From Jejubacter sp036620675 (GTDB lineage Bacteria; Pseudomonadota; Gammaproteobacteria; Enterobacterales; Enterobacteriaceae): a stretch of 64,000 nucleotides of DNA. The position numbers were made by a program, and so were the translations under genes. Below, one piece after another: positions 16,954-26,022 of this stretch. Under the pieces are notes generated by a model. That model worked only from the letters and a program-made list of their open reading frames with translations, searched no databases and was not told the origin of the DNA. The DNA lies in the NCBI GenBank assembly GCA_036620675.1, contig JAZHEE010000004.1. One strand, written 5' to 3'. Each line of letters opens with the position of its first letter. The stretch's first letter is position 1.

Positions 16954-19224
16954 ATGAGCGATCTGACTCATGATGGCGCAGAGCGTCTCGCCCTGCATGA
17001 ATTCACGGAAAACGCCTATCTGAACTACTCCATGTACGTCATCATGGACCGCGCGCTGCCGTTTATCGGCGATGGCCTTAAGCCCGTACAGCGCCGTATC
17101 GTCTATGCCATGTCGGAACTGGGGCTGAGCGCCAGCGCGAAATTTAAAAAGTCGGCGCGCACCGTGGGTGACGTGCTGGGTAAATATCATCCCCACGGCG
17201 ATAGCGCCTGCTATGAAGCCATGGTGCTGATGGCGCAGCCTTTCTCCTATCGTTACCCGCTGGTGGACGGTCAGGGAAACTGGGGGGCGCCGGACGATCC
17301 CAAATCCTTTGCGGCGATGCGTTATACCGAATCGCGACTCTCTAAGTATGCGGAGGTGCTGCTGGGCGAACTGGGGCAGGGGACGGTGGATTTCGTGCCC
17401 AACTTCGACGGTACGATGCGTGAACCTGCGAGGCTACCGGCGCGCCTGCCCAATATTCTGCTGAACGGCACTACTGGCATTGCGGTGGGGATGGCGACCG
17501 ATATCCCGCCCCACAACCTGAAAGAGGTGGCCCAGGCGGCCATTACGCTTATTGAGCAGCCGAAAACCACGCTCGACCAGCTGCTGGATATCATTCAGGG
17601 GCCGGATTATCCCACCGAGGCGGAGATTATCACCTCGCGTGCCGACATTCGCAAAATCTACCAGACCGGCCGCGGCTCGGTGCGAATGCGGGCGGTGTGG
17701 AGCAAAGAGGATGGCGCGGTCGTTATTAGCGCGCTGCCGCATCAGGTTTCCGGCGCCCGGGTGCTGGAGCAGATCGCCAGCCAGATGCGTGCCAAAAAGC
17801 TGCCGATGGTGGACGATCTGCGCGACGAATCCGATCACGAAAACCCGACCCGTCTGGTGATTGTGCCGCGCTCTAACCGCGTGGATATGGAACAGGTTAT
17901 GAATCACCTGTTCGCCACTACCGATCTGGAAAAAAGCTACCGCGTTAACCTCAATATGATCGGGCTGGACGGGCGTCCGGCGGTGAAGAACCTGCATGAA
18001 ATTCTGAGCGAATGGCTGGTCTACCGCCGCGATACCGTGCGTCGCCGTCTGAACTATCGTCTGGAGAAAGTGCTGAATCGCCTGCATATTCTGGAAGGCC
18101 TGTTGGTCGCCTTCCTGAATATCGATGAGGTGATTCACATCATCCGCAGCGAAGACGAGCCGAAGCCGGTGTTGATGTCGCGCTTTGCGCTCAGCGAAAC
18201 CCAGGCCGAAGCGATTCTGGAACTGAAACTGCGCCACCTGGCGAAGCTCGAAGAGATGAAAATTCGCGGCGAGCAGAGCGAACTGGAAAAAGAGCGCGAC
18301 CAGCTGCAGGCGATTCTGGGTTCCGAGCGCCGGATGAACACCCTGCTGAAAAAAGAGATTCAGGCCGATGCCGATGCCTTCGGCGACGATCGTCGTTCGC
18401 CGCTTCACGAGCGTGAAGAGGCGAAGGCGATGAGCGAGCACGACATGCTACCTTCCGAGCCGATCACCGTGGTGCTGTCAAAGATGGGCTGGGTGCGTAG
18501 CGCCAAAGGGCACGATATCGACCCCACGGGGCTGAACTATAAGGCCGGGGACGAATACCTGTCTTCGGCCCAGGGCAAGAGCAACCAGCCGGCGGTGTTT
18601 CTGGACTCTACCGGGCGCAGCTACGCGGTCGATCCCATCACGTTGCCATCGGCGCGCAGTCAGGGCGAACCGCTGACCGGTAAGGTCACACTGCCACCGG
18701 GCGCGGTGGTGGAGCAGGTATTGATGGCCGGAGACGACCAGAAGCTGCTGATGGCGTCGGACGCGGGCTATGGATTTGTCTGCACCTTCGGCGATCTGGT
18801 GGCGCGCAACCGTGCAGGTAAGGCGTTGATTACGCTGCCGGAAAACGCGCACGTCATGCCGCCGCTGGAGCTTATCGGCCAGGATGATATGCTGCTGGCG
18901 ATCACCGCCGCCGGGCGTATGCTGATGTTCCCGGTCAGCGATCTGCCTGAGCTGTCACGCGGCAAGGGCAACAAGATTATCTCAATCCCCGCCGCCGACG
19001 CGGCGAAGGGAGCGGATCGTCTGGCGCACCTTCTGATTCTGCCGCCGCAGAGCGGGGTGACCATTCACGTCGGCAAACGTAAGCTGAAGCTGCGTCCGGA
19101 AGAGCTGCAGAAGGTGCGTGCCGAACGCGGCCGCCGTGGTACGCTGATGCGCGGTTTGCAGCGAATCGACAGCATTGAGGTGGATGCGCCTGCGGGTGGG
19201 CAAGATACCGGCGGCACGAAGTAG
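16954..19224 (+). CDS. parC: ParC, topoisomerase IV subunit A
   Basis: DNA breakage-reunion subunit of topoisomerase IV. Length 756 aa against 752 in E. coli, the difference being four extra residues near the N-terminus (MSDLTHDGAERLA). The quinolone-resistance region reads HPHGDSACYEAMV with Ser84 and Glu88 (equal to S80/E84 of E. coli), the wild-type, sensitive residues. The catalytic Tyr lies in the MRYTESRLS segment. A TGAGGA ribosome-binding site precedes the start. Divergent from mdaB; plsC follows after 219 bp. Confidence 0.98.
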   Translation: MSDLTHDGAERLALHEFTENAYLNYSMYVIMDRALPFIGDGLKPVQRRIVYAMSELGLSASAKFKKSARTVGDVLGKYHPHGDSACYEAMVLMAQPFSYRYPLVDGQGNWGAPDDPKSFAAMRYTESRLSKYAEVLLGELGQGTVDFVPNFDGTMREPARLPARLPNILLNGTTGIAVGMATDIPPHNLKEVAQAAITLIEQPKTTLDQLLDIIQGPDYPTEAEIITSRADIRKIYQTGRGSVRMRAVWSKEDGAVVISALPHQVSGARVLEQIASQMRAKKLPMVDDLRDESDHENPTRLVIVPRSNRVDMEQVMNHLFATTDLEKSYRVNLNMIGLDGRPAVKNLHEILSEWLVYRRDTVRRRLNYRLEKVLNRLHILEGLLVAFLNIDEVIHIIRSEDEPKPVLMSRFALSETQAEAILELKLRHLAKLEEMKIRGEQSELEKERDQLQAILGSERRMNTLLKKEIQADADAFGDDRRSPLHEREEAKAMSEHDMLPSEPITVVLSKMGWVRSAKGHDIDPTGLNYKAGDEYLSSAQGKSNQPAVFLDSTGRSYAVDPITLPSARSQGEPLTGKVTLPPGAVVEQVLMAGDDQKLLMASDAGYGFVCTFGDLVARNRAGKALITLPENAHVMPPLELIGQDDMLLAITAAGRMLMFPVSDLPELSRGKGNKIISIPAADAAKGADRLAHLLILPPQSGVTIHVGKRKLKLRPEELQKVRAERGRRGTLMRGLQRIDSIEVDAPAGGQDTGGTK

Positions 19225-19443
19225 TTCGCGCGCGGTTGACTGTCGCGGGGAAGGTGTTGTTTCCCCGCGCAAATCCCGCTTACTATTTTTCCCGTCAGGG
19301 CCATTGTTTGTTAGCGTAATGCGCATAACAATAGTGGCTCCGGGAATCCCACTCTACGAACCTGGTTCTAACGCGCCATATATCACACGCCAGCCGGCAT
19401 TCGCCGGTATGACTTGTTAGCGGCTGCGGTTTCAGAGGTTGTT

Positions 19444-20199
19444 ATGCTATTTATTTTTCGCTTTATTATCGTCGTCGTTTACAGCATCCTGGTATGCATA
19501 TTCGGTTCGATCTGGTGCCTGTTCAGCCCGCGTAACCCGCGCCATGTGGCGACTTTTGGTCATCTGTTTGCCCGGCTTTCCTGCGTTTTTGGCCTGAAAG
19601 TGGAAACCCGTAAACCCGAGGGCGCGGAAAACTACGGTAATGCTATCTATATCGCCAACCACCAGAATAACTACGATATGGTCACGGCCGCGTATATTGT
19701 ACAGCCGCGGACGGTAACGGTAGGGAAAAAGAGCCTGGCCTGGATCCCGTTCTTCGGCCCGCTTTACTGGCTGACCGGCAACCTGCTTATCGATCGTAAT
19801 AACCGGGCCAGGGCTCACAGCACCATTGCCGAGGTGGTGCGTCAGATCCATAAACGCGAAATTTCTGTCTGGATGTTTCCTGAAGGAACCCGCAGCCGGG
19901 GGCGCGGCCTGCTACCCTTTAAAACCGGTGCCTTCCATGCGGCCATTGCCGCAGGTGTCCCCATTATTCCCATCTGCGTTTCGAATACCAATGATAAAAT
20001 TAAGCTTAATCGCTGGAATAACGGACTGGTTATCGTCGAAATGCTGCCGCCGGTGGATATCAGCCAGTACGGTAAAGACCAGGTACGTGAACTGTCCAGT
20101 CACTGCCGGGCGTTGATGCAGGAAAAGATCGACGAACTGAACAAAGAGGTTGCGGAGCGGGAGCGCGCCGCAACGGTGGAAAAGAAACAGGCGAATTAA
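19444..20199 (+). CDS. plsC: PlsC, 1-acyl-sn-glycerol-3-phosphate acyltransferase
   Basis: Inner-membrane enzyme that acylates lysophosphatidic acid to phosphatidic acid. The acyltransferase motifs are NHQNNYD (H73 to D78, HX4D), then GNLLIDRNNR and FPEGTRSRGRGLLPFKTG. The N-terminal hydrophobic helix starts at the chosen ATG at 19444 (MLFIFRFIIVVVYS); the frame is open further upstream but not conserved. Length 251 aa against 245 in E. coli, with a slightly longer Glu/Lys-rich tail. A hairpin with TCGCGGGG/CCCCGCGC arms lies in the parC-plsC spacer near 19243-19270. ftsP follows by 41 bp. Confidence 0.96.
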   Translation: MLFIFRFIIVVVYSILVCIFGSIWCLFSPRNPRHVATFGHLFARLSCVFGLKVETRKPEGAENYGNAIYIANHQNNYDMVTAAYIVQPRTVTVGKKSLAWIPFFGPLYWLTGNLLIDRNNRARAHSTIAEVVRQIHKREISVWMFPEGTRSRGRGLLPFKTGAFHAAIAAGVPIIPICVSNTNDKIKLNRWNNGLVIVEMLPPVDISQYGKDQVRELSSHCRALMQEKIDELNKEVAERERAATVEKKQAN

Positions 20200-20240
20200 C
20201 TTTTACCGGATGATGTTGCCGGGGTTTATATGGAGCAAAT

Positions 20241-21653
20241 ATGTCACTCAGTCGGCGTCACTTTATTCAGGCATCCGGAATTGCACTGTGTGCAGGTGCG
20301 GTGCCACTGAGGGCACAAGCGGAAGGATCGCAGCCGCAACTGCCGGTTCCGCCGCTGCTGGAGTCCCGTCGCGGGCAACCGCTTTTCTTAACGATGCAGC
20401 GTACTCACTGGTCGTTCACCGGCGGGGGCAAGGTGCCGGTATGGGGGTTTAACGGCCGTTACATGGGGCCGACCGTTAGGGTCTGGAACGGCGACGACGT
20501 TAAGCTCATCTACAGTAATCGCCTGCAGGAAAACGTGGCGATGACGGTGAGCGGATTGCTGGTGCCCGGCCCCCTGATGGGCGGTGCGCCGCGTATGATG
20601 ACCCCAAATGCCGACTGGGCGCCGGTGCTGCCGGTACGTCAGCAGGCGGCGACCCTCTGGTATCACGCCAATACGCCCAATCGCTCTGCGCGTCAGGTAT
20701 ATAACGGCCTGGCGGGGATGTGGCTGGTGGAAGACGAAGTCAGCAAATCATTACCCATTCCGAATCACTACGGGGTAGATGACTTCCCGGTGATTATTCA
20801 GGACAAACGGCTCGATAACTTCGGCGCGCCGGAATATAGCGAACCCGGCAGTGGCGGCTTCGTTGGCGATCGCCTGCTGGTGAACGGCGTGCAGGGCCCC
20901 TATGTGGAGGTTTCCCGCGGCTGGGTGCGCCTGCGTCTGTTGAACGCTTCCAACGCCCGGCGCTATCAGCTACAGCTCAGTGACGGTCGTCCGCTGCATG
21001 TGATCGCCGGCGATCAGGGCTTTTTACCGGCGCCGGTTCCGGTACGCCAGCTGTCGCTCGCCCCTGGCGAACGGCGTGAAGTGCTGGTGGATATGACCGA
21101 TGGCGATGAAATTTCGCTGACCTGCGGAGAGTCGGCGGGCATTATGGATCGCATTCGCGGTTTCTTTGAGCCTTCGTCGATTCTGGTCTCCAGCCTGGTG
21201 CTGACGCTGCGCCCCACCGGGCTGCTACCGCTGGTGACCGACAATCTGCCGATGCGTCTGCTGCCGGACGAGATCCTCAACGGTGCGGCGGTGCGCAGCC
21301 GTGATATCGCGCTGGGTAGCTCCCCGGGCATTAACGGTCAACTGTGGGATATGAAGCGCATTGACATCACCACCCAGCAGGGCAGTTGGGAGCGCTGGAC
21401 GGTTCGCGCCGACTCGCCCCAGGCTTTCCACGTGGAAGGGGCGCGCTTCCTGATTCAGGATGTGAACGGCGCGCTGCCGTTTGGCGAAGATCGCGGCTGG
21501 AAAGACACCGTGTGGGTGGATGGCCAGGTCGAACTGCTGGTCTATTTCGAACAGCCTTCCTGGCAGCACTTTCCGTTCCTCTATTCCAGCCAGACCCTGG
21601 AACTGGCGGACAGGGGCTCTATCGGTCAGATTCTGGCGAATCCGGCGCCCTGA
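20241..21653 (+). CDS. ftsP: FtsP (SufI), Tat-exported cell-division protein
   Basis: Periplasmic multicopper-oxidase-fold protein that stabilises the divisome under stress. It begins with a twin-arginine signal (SRRHFIQASGIALCAGA) cut near AQA, followed by three cupredoxin-like domains. The copper-ligand His clusters of true laccases are missing, as in E. coli SufI. Length 470 aa equals E. coli. It follows plsC, its usual neighbour, and ends at a hairpin at 21675. Confidence 0.96.
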   Translation: MSLSRRHFIQASGIALCAGAVPLRAQAEGSQPQLPVPPLLESRRGQPLFLTMQRTHWSFTGGGKVPVWGFNGRYMGPTVRVWNGDDVKLIYSNRLQENVAMTVSGLLVPGPLMGGAPRMMTPNADWAPVLPVRQQAATLWYHANTPNRSARQVYNGLAGMWLVEDEVSKSLPIPNHYGVDDFPVIIQDKRLDNFGAPEYSEPGSGGFVGDRLLVNGVQGPYVEVSRGWVRLRLLNASNARRYQLQLSDGRPLHVIAGDQGFLPAPVPVRQLSLAPGERREVLVDMTDGDEISLTCGESAGIMDRIRGFFEPSSILVSSLVLTLRPTGLLPLVTDNLPMRLLPDEILNGAAVRSRDIALGSSPGINGQLWDMKRIDITTQQGSWERWTVRADSPQAFHVEGARFLIQDVNGALPFGEDRGWKDTVWVDGQVELLVYFEQPSWQHFPFLYSSQTLELADRGSIGQILANPAP

Positions 21654-21674
21654 TGATGTGCTTATAGAGAGCAA

Positions 21675-21696
21675 TCCCCGGCGTTGCCGTCGGGGA
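21675..21696 (+). terminator. Probable terminator after ftsP
   Basis: TCCCCGGCG-TTGC-CGTCGGGGA (one G-T pair in the stem), then GGCTTTTAAT. Lies 22 bp after the ftsP stop. Confidence 0.75.
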
Positions 21697-21833
21697 GGCT
21701 TTTAATATTTCCAGAAGTTTCCAGAATTCCGAATCTACCCTTTTCAGGCGGTACAACATTTACGCTTTCGCGGCCCTCCGTGTAATATTCTTTGGCAGTG
21801 GCGACATGGACAACGGCACAAGGAAAGGCGCAG

Positions 21834-22678
21834 ATGGCCGCATTATCATTACCCTGTACAATATTCAGAACTCAAAAATGGATGGATGACTACAGCGCCT
21901 GTGATATGCGCAGCGGAGATCTGTCCGCCGCTCAGCTAAACATGCAGTTTCATCTGCTGGATATTTCCACAAGAGTGAACCCTTTCACATTGACGAAAAT
22001 CACGCCGTTCAGTCAGCCGCATTCCCGGTTTCATGGCTCCCGCTGCGTGGGTGAAAAGGTCTCCCGGCAGGCGTGTGCTGCGATTCTGTTCGACGAATTC
22101 CGCCATTTATCCCGCCCTTTTGCCCTTTACGGCCCTTATAAGTCACTGATCGAAAAGATGATCATCCATATGCAGAAGGGAGATGGCCAACCCTTCAGGG
22201 ATATGTCTTTAGACAGCGCGTTGAGAGAGCATATTTTGCGGGATAATACTAAAAATAGTACTCGCGTTCTGTTAGAAAAAGCCTTTGAAAGAAATATAGA
22301 CTGGGAAAAAAAATCCCAATAGAAAATAAAAAGAAATTTAAAGAAGCTATATTGAATGGCAAATTACCAAAATTTGACCGGTTTCAGGATAATTTTAACG
22401 GGATGGGGATCTCTGTTCATGACACCTGGGCTACGCATATTACGTTAAAATCGCTACAGATTGATAATCATCGCTATCGTGCGATAGTGCACTATAAAGT
22501 TCAGGATCATTTTGGTCTGGATAGTCACGATATATTAAAGACTAAATTTAATCAGTTCCGCTTTTTCCGCATCTGGTTTGTACTACAACACTATAATCAA
22601 TTTGGTTTTAAGCCTTTTATGACCAATATGGAAGCCAGTATTGAAATTACAGGAGAACGTAATGAAAGTGAGAAATAA
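21834..22678 (+). pseudogene. DUF3289 family gene split by a single-base frameshift
   Basis: Two adjacent frames together make one DUF3289-type protein of about 280 residues; the function of this family is unknown. The first part (21834-22322) starts MAALSLPCTIFRTQKWMDDY behind an AAGGAAAGG site and runs to DWEKKSQ-stop. The second part continues in the next frame (KKIPIENKKKFKEAILNGK...LPKFDRFQDNFNGMGISVHDTW) to 22678. The switch lies in a run of eight A at 22306-22313; nine A would restore one frame. So it is a homopolymer deletion, a sequencing error, or slippage-regulated. The region is clearly AT-richer than its neighbours, and a DUF943 gene overlaps the end, a pairing I know from other enterobacterial accessory loci. 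Confidence 0.75.
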
Positions 22679-23144
22679 AAAAGTGCTTTACGCATTCTGT
22701 CTGGTGGGGATGGCCCTGTGCGCTTACTTTTTTTGGCTTTCACTGCGTCCGGTGGAGATTGTGGCAGTTCATCACAGGAGCAGCGGTTTTAGCGATGTAC
22801 TACTTAAAAATCCTCCTCTCACTGATAAGGGAAAGATAAACTGGTGGCTGAAAAACAAGGATATGTTAAAAGAAAAATATGATATTCCTGAACCAGATAA
22901 AGAGGGGTGGTTCTGGGTAACGTTTTGGTTATTTGGTGATGGGTATAAAGAAGAGGGAAAATATGACAGACTCTGTTTTCTTGATATGAAAATCCCTAAA
23001 AATTGCATTGAAAAAAATCCGGTCTTTTCTGTAGATAAAAGTAAAAATCTGGGCGTGATTTTTACCGTCTATGACGGTGACGATTACCGGTTAAAGAAAA
23101 ATGGCGAGATCGTCAAATTTAAGCGCAATCTACAGTTCAGGTAA
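22662..23144 (+). CDS. DUF943 family membrane-anchored protein
   Basis: 160-residue product with one N-terminal transmembrane helix (about residues 7-24, VLYAFCLVGMALCAYFFWLS) and a soluble remainder; no enzymatic motif is seen. The sequence (TDKGKINWWLKNKDMLKEKY, FGDGYKEEGKYDRLCFLDMK) matches the DUF943 family of enterobacteria. The start ATG at 22662 has an AGGAGA site 5 bases upstream and lies within the 3' end of the DUF3289 frame (17 bp overlap), suggesting coupled translation. AT-rich, like its partner, and an insertion relative to the E. coli ftsP-ygiQ order. Role unknown. Confidence 0.8.
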   Translation: MKVRNKKVLYAFCLVGMALCAYFFWLSLRPVEIVAVHHRSSGFSDVLLKNPPLTDKGKINWWLKNKDMLKEKYDIPEPDKEGWFWVTFWLFGDGYKEEGKYDRLCFLDMKIPKNCIEKNPVFSVDKSKNLGVIFTVYDGDDYRLKKNGEIVKFKRNLQFR

Positions 23145-23269
23145 TCACTGTGCTTGCGTATGAAGCATGCGTTTCCGGTACTGATGTTGGTAAAACCCCT
23201 GCCTTTAGCGCGGTATTGCGCGTATAATCCGCTCTCTTTTTGACGCTTTTTCACCGCCCGGAATACCCC

Positions 23270-25417
23270 ATGCCCCGTACCACGCTGATCCAGCCCGAAC
23301 GCCTGCTCTTCTCCTGGCCCCGCTATCGGGGAGACGACTTTACGCCAGCCCCCTTTATGCCGATGTCCCGGGCCGAGATGGATAAACTGGGCTGGGACAG
23401 CTGCGACATTATCATTGTCACCGGAGACGCCTACGTTGACCACCCGAGCTTCGGCATGGCGATCGTCGGGCGGATGCTGGAATCCCAGGGCTTCCGGGTG
23501 GGGATCATCGCCCAGCCGGACTGGCAGAGTAAGCGGGATTTCATGCGGCTTGGCAAACCGAATCTGTTCTTCGGCGTGACCGCCGGCAATATGGACTCGA
23601 TGATCAACCGCTACACCGCGGATCGCAAACTGCGTAAGGACGACGCTTACACCCCGGGCAACGAAGGTGGCAAACGACCCGATCGCGCCACCCTGGTCTA
23701 TACCCAGCGCTGTAAAGAGGCCTGGAGCGACGTGCCGGTGCTGCTGGGCGGTATCGAAGCCAGCCTGCGCCGTATCGCCCACTATGATTACTGGTCGGAT
23801 AAAGTGCGGCGCTCGGTGCTGATTGACGCCAAGGCCGATATGCTGGTGTTCGGCAACGGCGAACGCCCGCTGGTGGAGGTGGCGCACCGCCTGGCGGCGG
23901 GGGAGTCCATTACCGATATCACCGACGTGCGTAATACCGCCTTTATTTGCAAGAGCGCGCTGCCGGGATGGACTGGCGTCGATTCCACCCGCCTTGATAC
24001 GCCGGGGCGCATCGATCCCATTCCTCACCCCTACGGCGAGGATCTGCCCTGCGCCGATGGGGCACCGTCGGTGCCCGTAAATGAGACGCTGCCGGTGACG
24101 GTGCAGCCGCCGCGCCCTAAGCCCTGGGATCGCACCTATGTGCTGCTGCCTTCATTCGAAAAGGTGCAAAACGATAAGGTGTTATACGCTCATGCCTCGC
24201 GCATTCTGCACCATGAAACTAACCCTGGCTGCGCCAGGGCGCTGATGCAGAAACACGGCGATCGCTATATCTGGCTGAATCCGCCGGCTATACCGCTGAC
24301 TACGGAAGAGATGGACGGCGTTTTCGGTCTACCGTATCGGCGAGTACCGCACCCTGCCTATGGTCGCAGGCGGATCCCGGCTTACGATATGATCCGTTTT
24401 TCGATCAATATCATGCGCGGCTGCTTCGGCGGCTGTTCGTTTTGTTCGATAACCGAACATGAAGGGCGGATTATTCAGAGCCGATCCGAAGATTCGATAA
24501 TCCATGAGATCGAAGCGATTCGCGACAGCGTGCCGGGCTTTACCGGTGTGATTTCCGATCTGGGGGGCCCGACGGCCAATATGTATATGCTGGGCTGTAA
24601 GTCTCCGCGCGCCGAGCAGACCTGCCGTCGCCTCTCTTGCGTCTACCCGGATATCTGCCCGCATATGGATACCGATCATCAGCCGACTATCGATTTATAC
24701 CGCCGGGCCAGGGCGCTTAAAGGCGTCAGGAAGATCCTGATCGCATCCGGAGTGCGTTACGATCTGGCGGTGGAGGATCCGCGCTATATTAAAGAACTGG
24801 TCACTCACCACGTGGGCGGTTATTTGAAGATCGCGCCGGAGCATACCGAAGCGGGGCCGCTGTCGAAGATGATGAAGCCGGGTATGGGCAGCTATCATCG
24901 CTTCCGCGAGCTGTTTGACAAATATTCGCGCGAGGCGGGAAAAGAGCAGTATCTGATCCCCTATTTTATTTCGGCTCACCCCGGCACCCGGGACGAAGAT
25001 ATGGTGAACCTGGCGCTGTGGCTGAAGGAGCATCGCTTCCGCCTGGATCAGGTACAGAACTTCTATCCGTCGCCGCTGGCCAATGCCACCACCATGTACC
25101 ACACCGGTAAGAACCCCCTGGCCAAAGTGGATTACAAAAGCGAGGTGGTGGCGGTACCGCGCGGCGATCGTCAGCGTCGCCTGCACAAGGCGCTGCTGCG
25201 CTATCACGATCCCGCTAACTGGGCGCTGATTCGCAGCGCGCTGGAAGCGATGGGTAAAAAGCATCTGATTGGCGCGCGACCGGGTTGCCTGGTGCCGGCA
25301 CCTACGGTGGATGAAGCGCGCAACGCGCGGCGTAAGACGCCGCGCGGTCAGGCGGCGTTGACTCGCCATACGCCGATGAACAAACAGCAGCGCAGGCCGA
25401 AGCCGCGCGCCCGCTAA
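23270..25417 (+). CDS. ygiQ: YgiQ, UPF0313 radical SAM protein
   Basis: Radical SAM enzyme of unknown substrate, conserved in many bacteria. The 4Fe-4S site is C385-X3-C389-X2-C392 in MRGCFGGCSFCSITEHEGR; an N-terminal cobalamin-binding-like UPF0313 domain precedes it and a basic low-complexity tail follows. Length 715 aa from the ATG at 23270 (MPRTTLIQPERLLFSWP), which aligns with the E. coli start; the frame is open to an earlier TTG. E. coli YgiQ is about 739 aa, the difference being the tail. The barstar-like gene follows by 16 bp. Confidence 0.94.
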   Translation: MPRTTLIQPERLLFSWPRYRGDDFTPAPFMPMSRAEMDKLGWDSCDIIIVTGDAYVDHPSFGMAIVGRMLESQGFRVGIIAQPDWQSKRDFMRLGKPNLFFGVTAGNMDSMINRYTADRKLRKDDAYTPGNEGGKRPDRATLVYTQRCKEAWSDVPVLLGGIEASLRRIAHYDYWSDKVRRSVLIDAKADMLVFGNGERPLVEVAHRLAAGESITDITDVRNTAFICKSALPGWTGVDSTRLDTPGRIDPIPHPYGEDLPCADGAPSVPVNETLPVTVQPPRPKPWDRTYVLLPSFEKVQNDKVLYAHASRILHHETNPGCARALMQKHGDRYIWLNPPAIPLTTEEMDGVFGLPYRRVPHPAYGRRRIPAYDMIRFSINIMRGCFGGCSFCSITEHEGRIIQSRSEDSIIHEIEAIRDSVPGFTGVISDLGGPTANMYMLGCKSPRAEQTCRRLSCVYPDICPHMDTDHQPTIDLYRRARALKGVRKILIASGVRYDLAVEDPRYIKELVTHHVGGYLKIAPEHTEAGPLSKMMKPGMGSYHRFRELFDKYSREAGKEQYLIPYFISAHPGTRDEDMVNLALWLKEHRFRLDQVQNFYPSPLANATTMYHTGKNPLAKVDYKSEVVAVPRGDRQRRLHKALLRYHDPANWALIRSALEAMGKKHLIGARPGCLVPAPTVDEARNARRKTPRGQAALTRHTPMNKQQRRPKPRAR

Positions 25418-25433
25418 TCCGTCAGGAGGCCGA

Positions 25434-25826
25434 ATGAGTAAGACGCTGACCCTGGAAGGCAGTCGGATCCACGATATCGGCAGCTTTTACGATCGGATTA
25501 ACGATCTGTTTATGGCGGACGAAAGCTGGCGGCTCGGGCCGAGTCTGGATGCGCTGAACGACCTGCTGTACGGCGGTTTCGGCGCGCTGAAAAGCAACGA
25601 GCCGCTAACGCTGATATGGCGGGATATGGCGCATAGCAGGGCGGCGCTGGGGCGTGACGCCACCCGCCGTTACTATCAGGATAAACTGGCCCAGCCGCAG
25701 CGTTATAATCAGGCGCGCATCCGGCAGGATCTGGCGGCGCTGGAGCGCGGCGAAGGCCCAACCTACTTTGATATTATCCTGGAAATTATCGGGAGCCATC
25801 CCAACATCACGCTGGTTGCGGCCTGA
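25434..25826 (+). CDS. Barstar-family protein (ribonuclease inhibitor-like)
   Basis: 130-residue acidic protein with the barstar-fold pattern SFYDRINDLFM...LDALNDLLYGG and the C-terminal FDIILEIIGSHPNITLV. Homologues directly behind ygiQ occur in Salmonella and other enterobacteria, annotated as ribonuclease inhibitors. A strong AGGAGG site precedes the start, and the 16-bp gap suggests co-transcription with ygiQ. No barnase-like RNase is encoded nearby, so the cognate nuclease is unknown and the inhibitor role is by homology only. Confidence 0.8.
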   Translation: MSKTLTLEGSRIHDIGSFYDRINDLFMADESWRLGPSLDALNDLLYGGFGALKSNEPLTLIWRDMAHSRAALGRDATRRYYQDKLAQPQRYNQARIRQDLAALERGEGPTYFDIILEIIGSHPNITLVAA

Positions 25827-25835
25827 GTGGTAAAA

Positions 25836-25856
25836 AGCCCGACCGGAGGCCGGGCT
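25836..25856 (+). terminator. Terminator-like hairpin after the barstar gene
   Basis: AGCCCG-ACCGGAGGC-CGGGCT preceded by an A-tract, 10 bp after the stop. A near-copy lies at 25995-26015; both are followed by GTGA. Confidence 0.7.
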
Positions 25857-25918
25857 GTGATTGATGACAAACCTGGGTCGAACGTGTTCGGCCAGAATCA
25901 CCAGAAAAATAAACAAGG

Positions 25919-25938
25919 AAAATCAATTCATTGATTTT
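25919..25938. repeat. Perfect 9-bp-arm palindrome between two hairpins
   Basis: AAAATCAAT-TC-ATTGATTTT lies in the 196-bp spacer between the convergent barstar gene and dkgA. It could be an operator or an AT-rich stem; nothing else coding is seen in the spacer. Confidence 0.6.
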
Positions 25939-25994
25939 CGACTGATAACCGCACAGAGGGAAAACCACGTTTTTTCCTCTATGACATCAACATG

Positions 25995-26015
25995 AGCCCG
26001 GCCAGAGGCCGGGCT
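25995..26015 (-). terminator. Terminator-like hairpin after dkgA
   Basis: AGCCCGGCC-AGA-GGCCGGGCT, a perfect 9-bp stem 7 bp beyond the dkgA stop. It is nearly identical to the hairpin at 25836-25856. Confidence 0.75.
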
Positions 26016-26022
26016 GTGAGGG

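Noticed and set aside
17203..17217. Quinolone-resistance substitutions in ParC
   Set aside because: Codons read Ser84 and Glu88, the wild-type residues.
20241..21653. Calling ftsP a copper oxidase
   Set aside because: The HXH copper clusters are absent and the protein matches SufI/FtsP along its full length.
23084..24028. Minus-strand frame of 314 codons over the start of ygiQ
   Set aside because: Shadow of the conserved radical SAM gene.
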